The translations under genes and the position numbers were made by a program. From Falsirhodobacter sp051195255 (lineage in GTDB: Bacteria; Pseudomonadota; Alphaproteobacteria; Rhodobacterales; Rhodobacteraceae), in contig NZ_JBNJLK010000001.1 of the NCBI RefSeq assembly GCF_051195255.1, positions 496,001 through 560,000 of the forward strand: a DNA stretch of 64,000 nucleotides, read 5' to 3'. Of this stretch, positions 63,296 to 64,000 are shown piece after piece. Within the stretch, counting starts at the first letter, position 1; each line of letters starts with the position of its first letter. Below the pieces are notes generated by a model. It made no database searches and was not told where the DNA came from. It saw only the letters and a list, made by a program, of their open reading frames with translations.

Positions 63296-64000
63296 ATGTC
63301 CGATCTTTCGCTGCTTCTTTCCCTTCCCCTAATGCAGGCGGCCCAAGCCCAGAAGCATATCACGCACAACGAGGCGCTGCGCCTTCTGGACATGATCGTG
63401 CAACTGAGCGTCACGAGCCGCACCCTGACCTCTCCACCGGAACGGCCGCAGGCGGGGAATCGCTATATCATCGCCAACGGGGCCACCGGCGGCTGGGCGG
63501 GGCACGATCAGCATCTGGCGGTCCATGACGGTACCGCCTGGGTCTTCGTGACCCCCCTGCCCGGCTGGCGCGCCTTCGTGCAGGAGGAGGGGCAGACCGT
63601 CACCTTCGCCAACAACGCCTGGACGAATCCTCAAGCCGCCACCCTGGGTGTGAACACGGGGGCCGATACGCTCAACCGCCTGTCGGTGCGTTCGGCAGCC
63701 ACGCTGCTGACCCATGAAGGCACGGACCACCGCCTGAAGGTCAACAAGGCCGCCTCCGGCAACACCGCCAGCCTTCTGTTCCAATCCAACTGGTCGGGAC
63801 GGGCCGAAATGGGGCTGATGGGCAACGACGCCTTCGCCATCAAGGTGAGCCCCGACGGCGGCACCTTCCAGACCGCGCTGGAGGCGGCGAACGACGGCAC
63901 CGTCCGCGTGCCGCAGGCCCTGCAGATCCGCGGGTACGGCGCCTATCATGCCGGCAACATCCTTGGCACGGTCGCCTTGTCCGGCGGCACGCCGACCGGC
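63296..64000 (+). CDS. DUF2793 domain protein (3' truncated by window edge)
   Basis: The frame from ATG 63296 stays open to the last base (235 codons). It starts MSDLSLLLSLPLMQAAQAQKHITHNEALRLLD, the conserved head of DUF2793 (~1-85, with IIANGATGGWAGHDQHLAV and FVTPLPGWRAFV). A repeat-like part follows (TLNRLSVRSAATLLTHEGTDHRL, ASLLFQSNWSGRAEMGLMG, ALQIRGYGAYHAGN). Such proteins are frequent in Rhodobacteraceae, often near phage-like or gene-transfer-agent tail genes or surface proteins; the function is unknown. AGGA lies nine bases before ATG. The remainder is outside the window. Confidence 0.85.
   Translation, partial: MSDLSLLLSLPLMQAAQAQKHITHNEALRLLDMIVQLSVTSRTLTSPPERPQAGNRYIIANGATGGWAGHDQHLAVHDGTAWVFVTPLPGWRAFVQEEGQTVTFANNAWTNPQAATLGVNTGADTLNRLSVRSAATLLTHEGTDHRLKVNKAASGNTASLLFQSNWSGRAEMGLMGNDAFAIKVSPDGGTFQTALEAANDGTVRVPQALQIRGYGAYHAGNILGTVALSGGTPTG

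Overview
This 64 kb window is chromosomal DNA from an alphaproteobacterium, almost certainly a member of the Rhodobacteraceae (Rhodobacterales). The reasons are high GC content by eye, the gene order rimP-nusA-ylxR-infB, the long-form hpf next to ptsN behind lptC-lptA-lptB, a Rhodobacteraceae-type GT14/unknown-domain protein, a DUF2793 protein, a CtrA-type site and alphaproteobacterial heat-shock promoters. The genus cannot be fixed from sequence reading alone. Both edges cut a gene: an arabinose-5-phosphate isomerase at the left and a DUF2793 protein at the right. I saw no rRNA, tRNA, insertion sequence, integrase or CRISPR array. No stretch longer than about 190 bases lacks a gene.

Layout. 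1-3785: Kdo/LPS supply and transport (kdsD, lptC, lptA, lptB), ribosome hibernation (hpf) and PTS-Ntr (ptsN). 3782-11643, minus strand: cysQ-kdsB, then a tightly packed galU-glycosyltransferase-glycosyltransferase-GT14-sulfotransferase cluster. 11764-12588: an orphan capsule-type ABC permease. 12591-18137: the rimP-nusA-ylxR-infB operon behind a leader terminator. 18171-31356: small-protein gene, mutT, argJ, parvulin, secA, radC, dnaJ, dnaK, pip, ubiG and xylB. 31489-37121: tamA-tamB. 37123-44008, minus strand: YihY-type membrane protein, Wzi-like protein, PglF/CapD-like dehydratase, sugar-1-phosphate transferase, epimerase, MarR, grxC, comF. 44033-49457: NDUFAF5-like protein, hemH, two L,D-transpeptidases, a CAP-domain lipoprotein and an RNA methyltransferase. 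49454-56393: an ABC exporter pair, cca, two Nudix genes and hslO. 56394-63208: a broken GT61 gene, galE, a Stf0-type sulfotransferase, and kpsT/kpsE/kpsM with a GT2 enzyme. 63296-end: DUF2793.

How it works together. The dominant theme is the cell surface. Three separate loci make or export glycans (3.8-9.9 kb, 38-42.6 kb, 56.4-63.2 kb). GalU and GalE supply UDP-hexoses, KdsD and KdsB supply CMP-Kdo, Lpt carries LPS, and KpsT/E/M exports capsule. Two of the three loci carry a sulfotransferase, and CysQ, which removes the sulfotransferase by-product PAP, is also present. A sulfated surface polysaccharide is therefore a coherent inference. Tandem CtrA boxes in front of the PglF/CapD-like gene suggest that part of this program is tied to CtrA (cell-cycle / gene-transfer-agent) regulation. 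The rest is housekeeping: translation, secretion, chaperones and outer-membrane assembly. It includes several readable regulatory elements, namely heat-shock promoters for dnaK and hslO, a palindromic operator in the xylB promoter and a rimP leader terminator.
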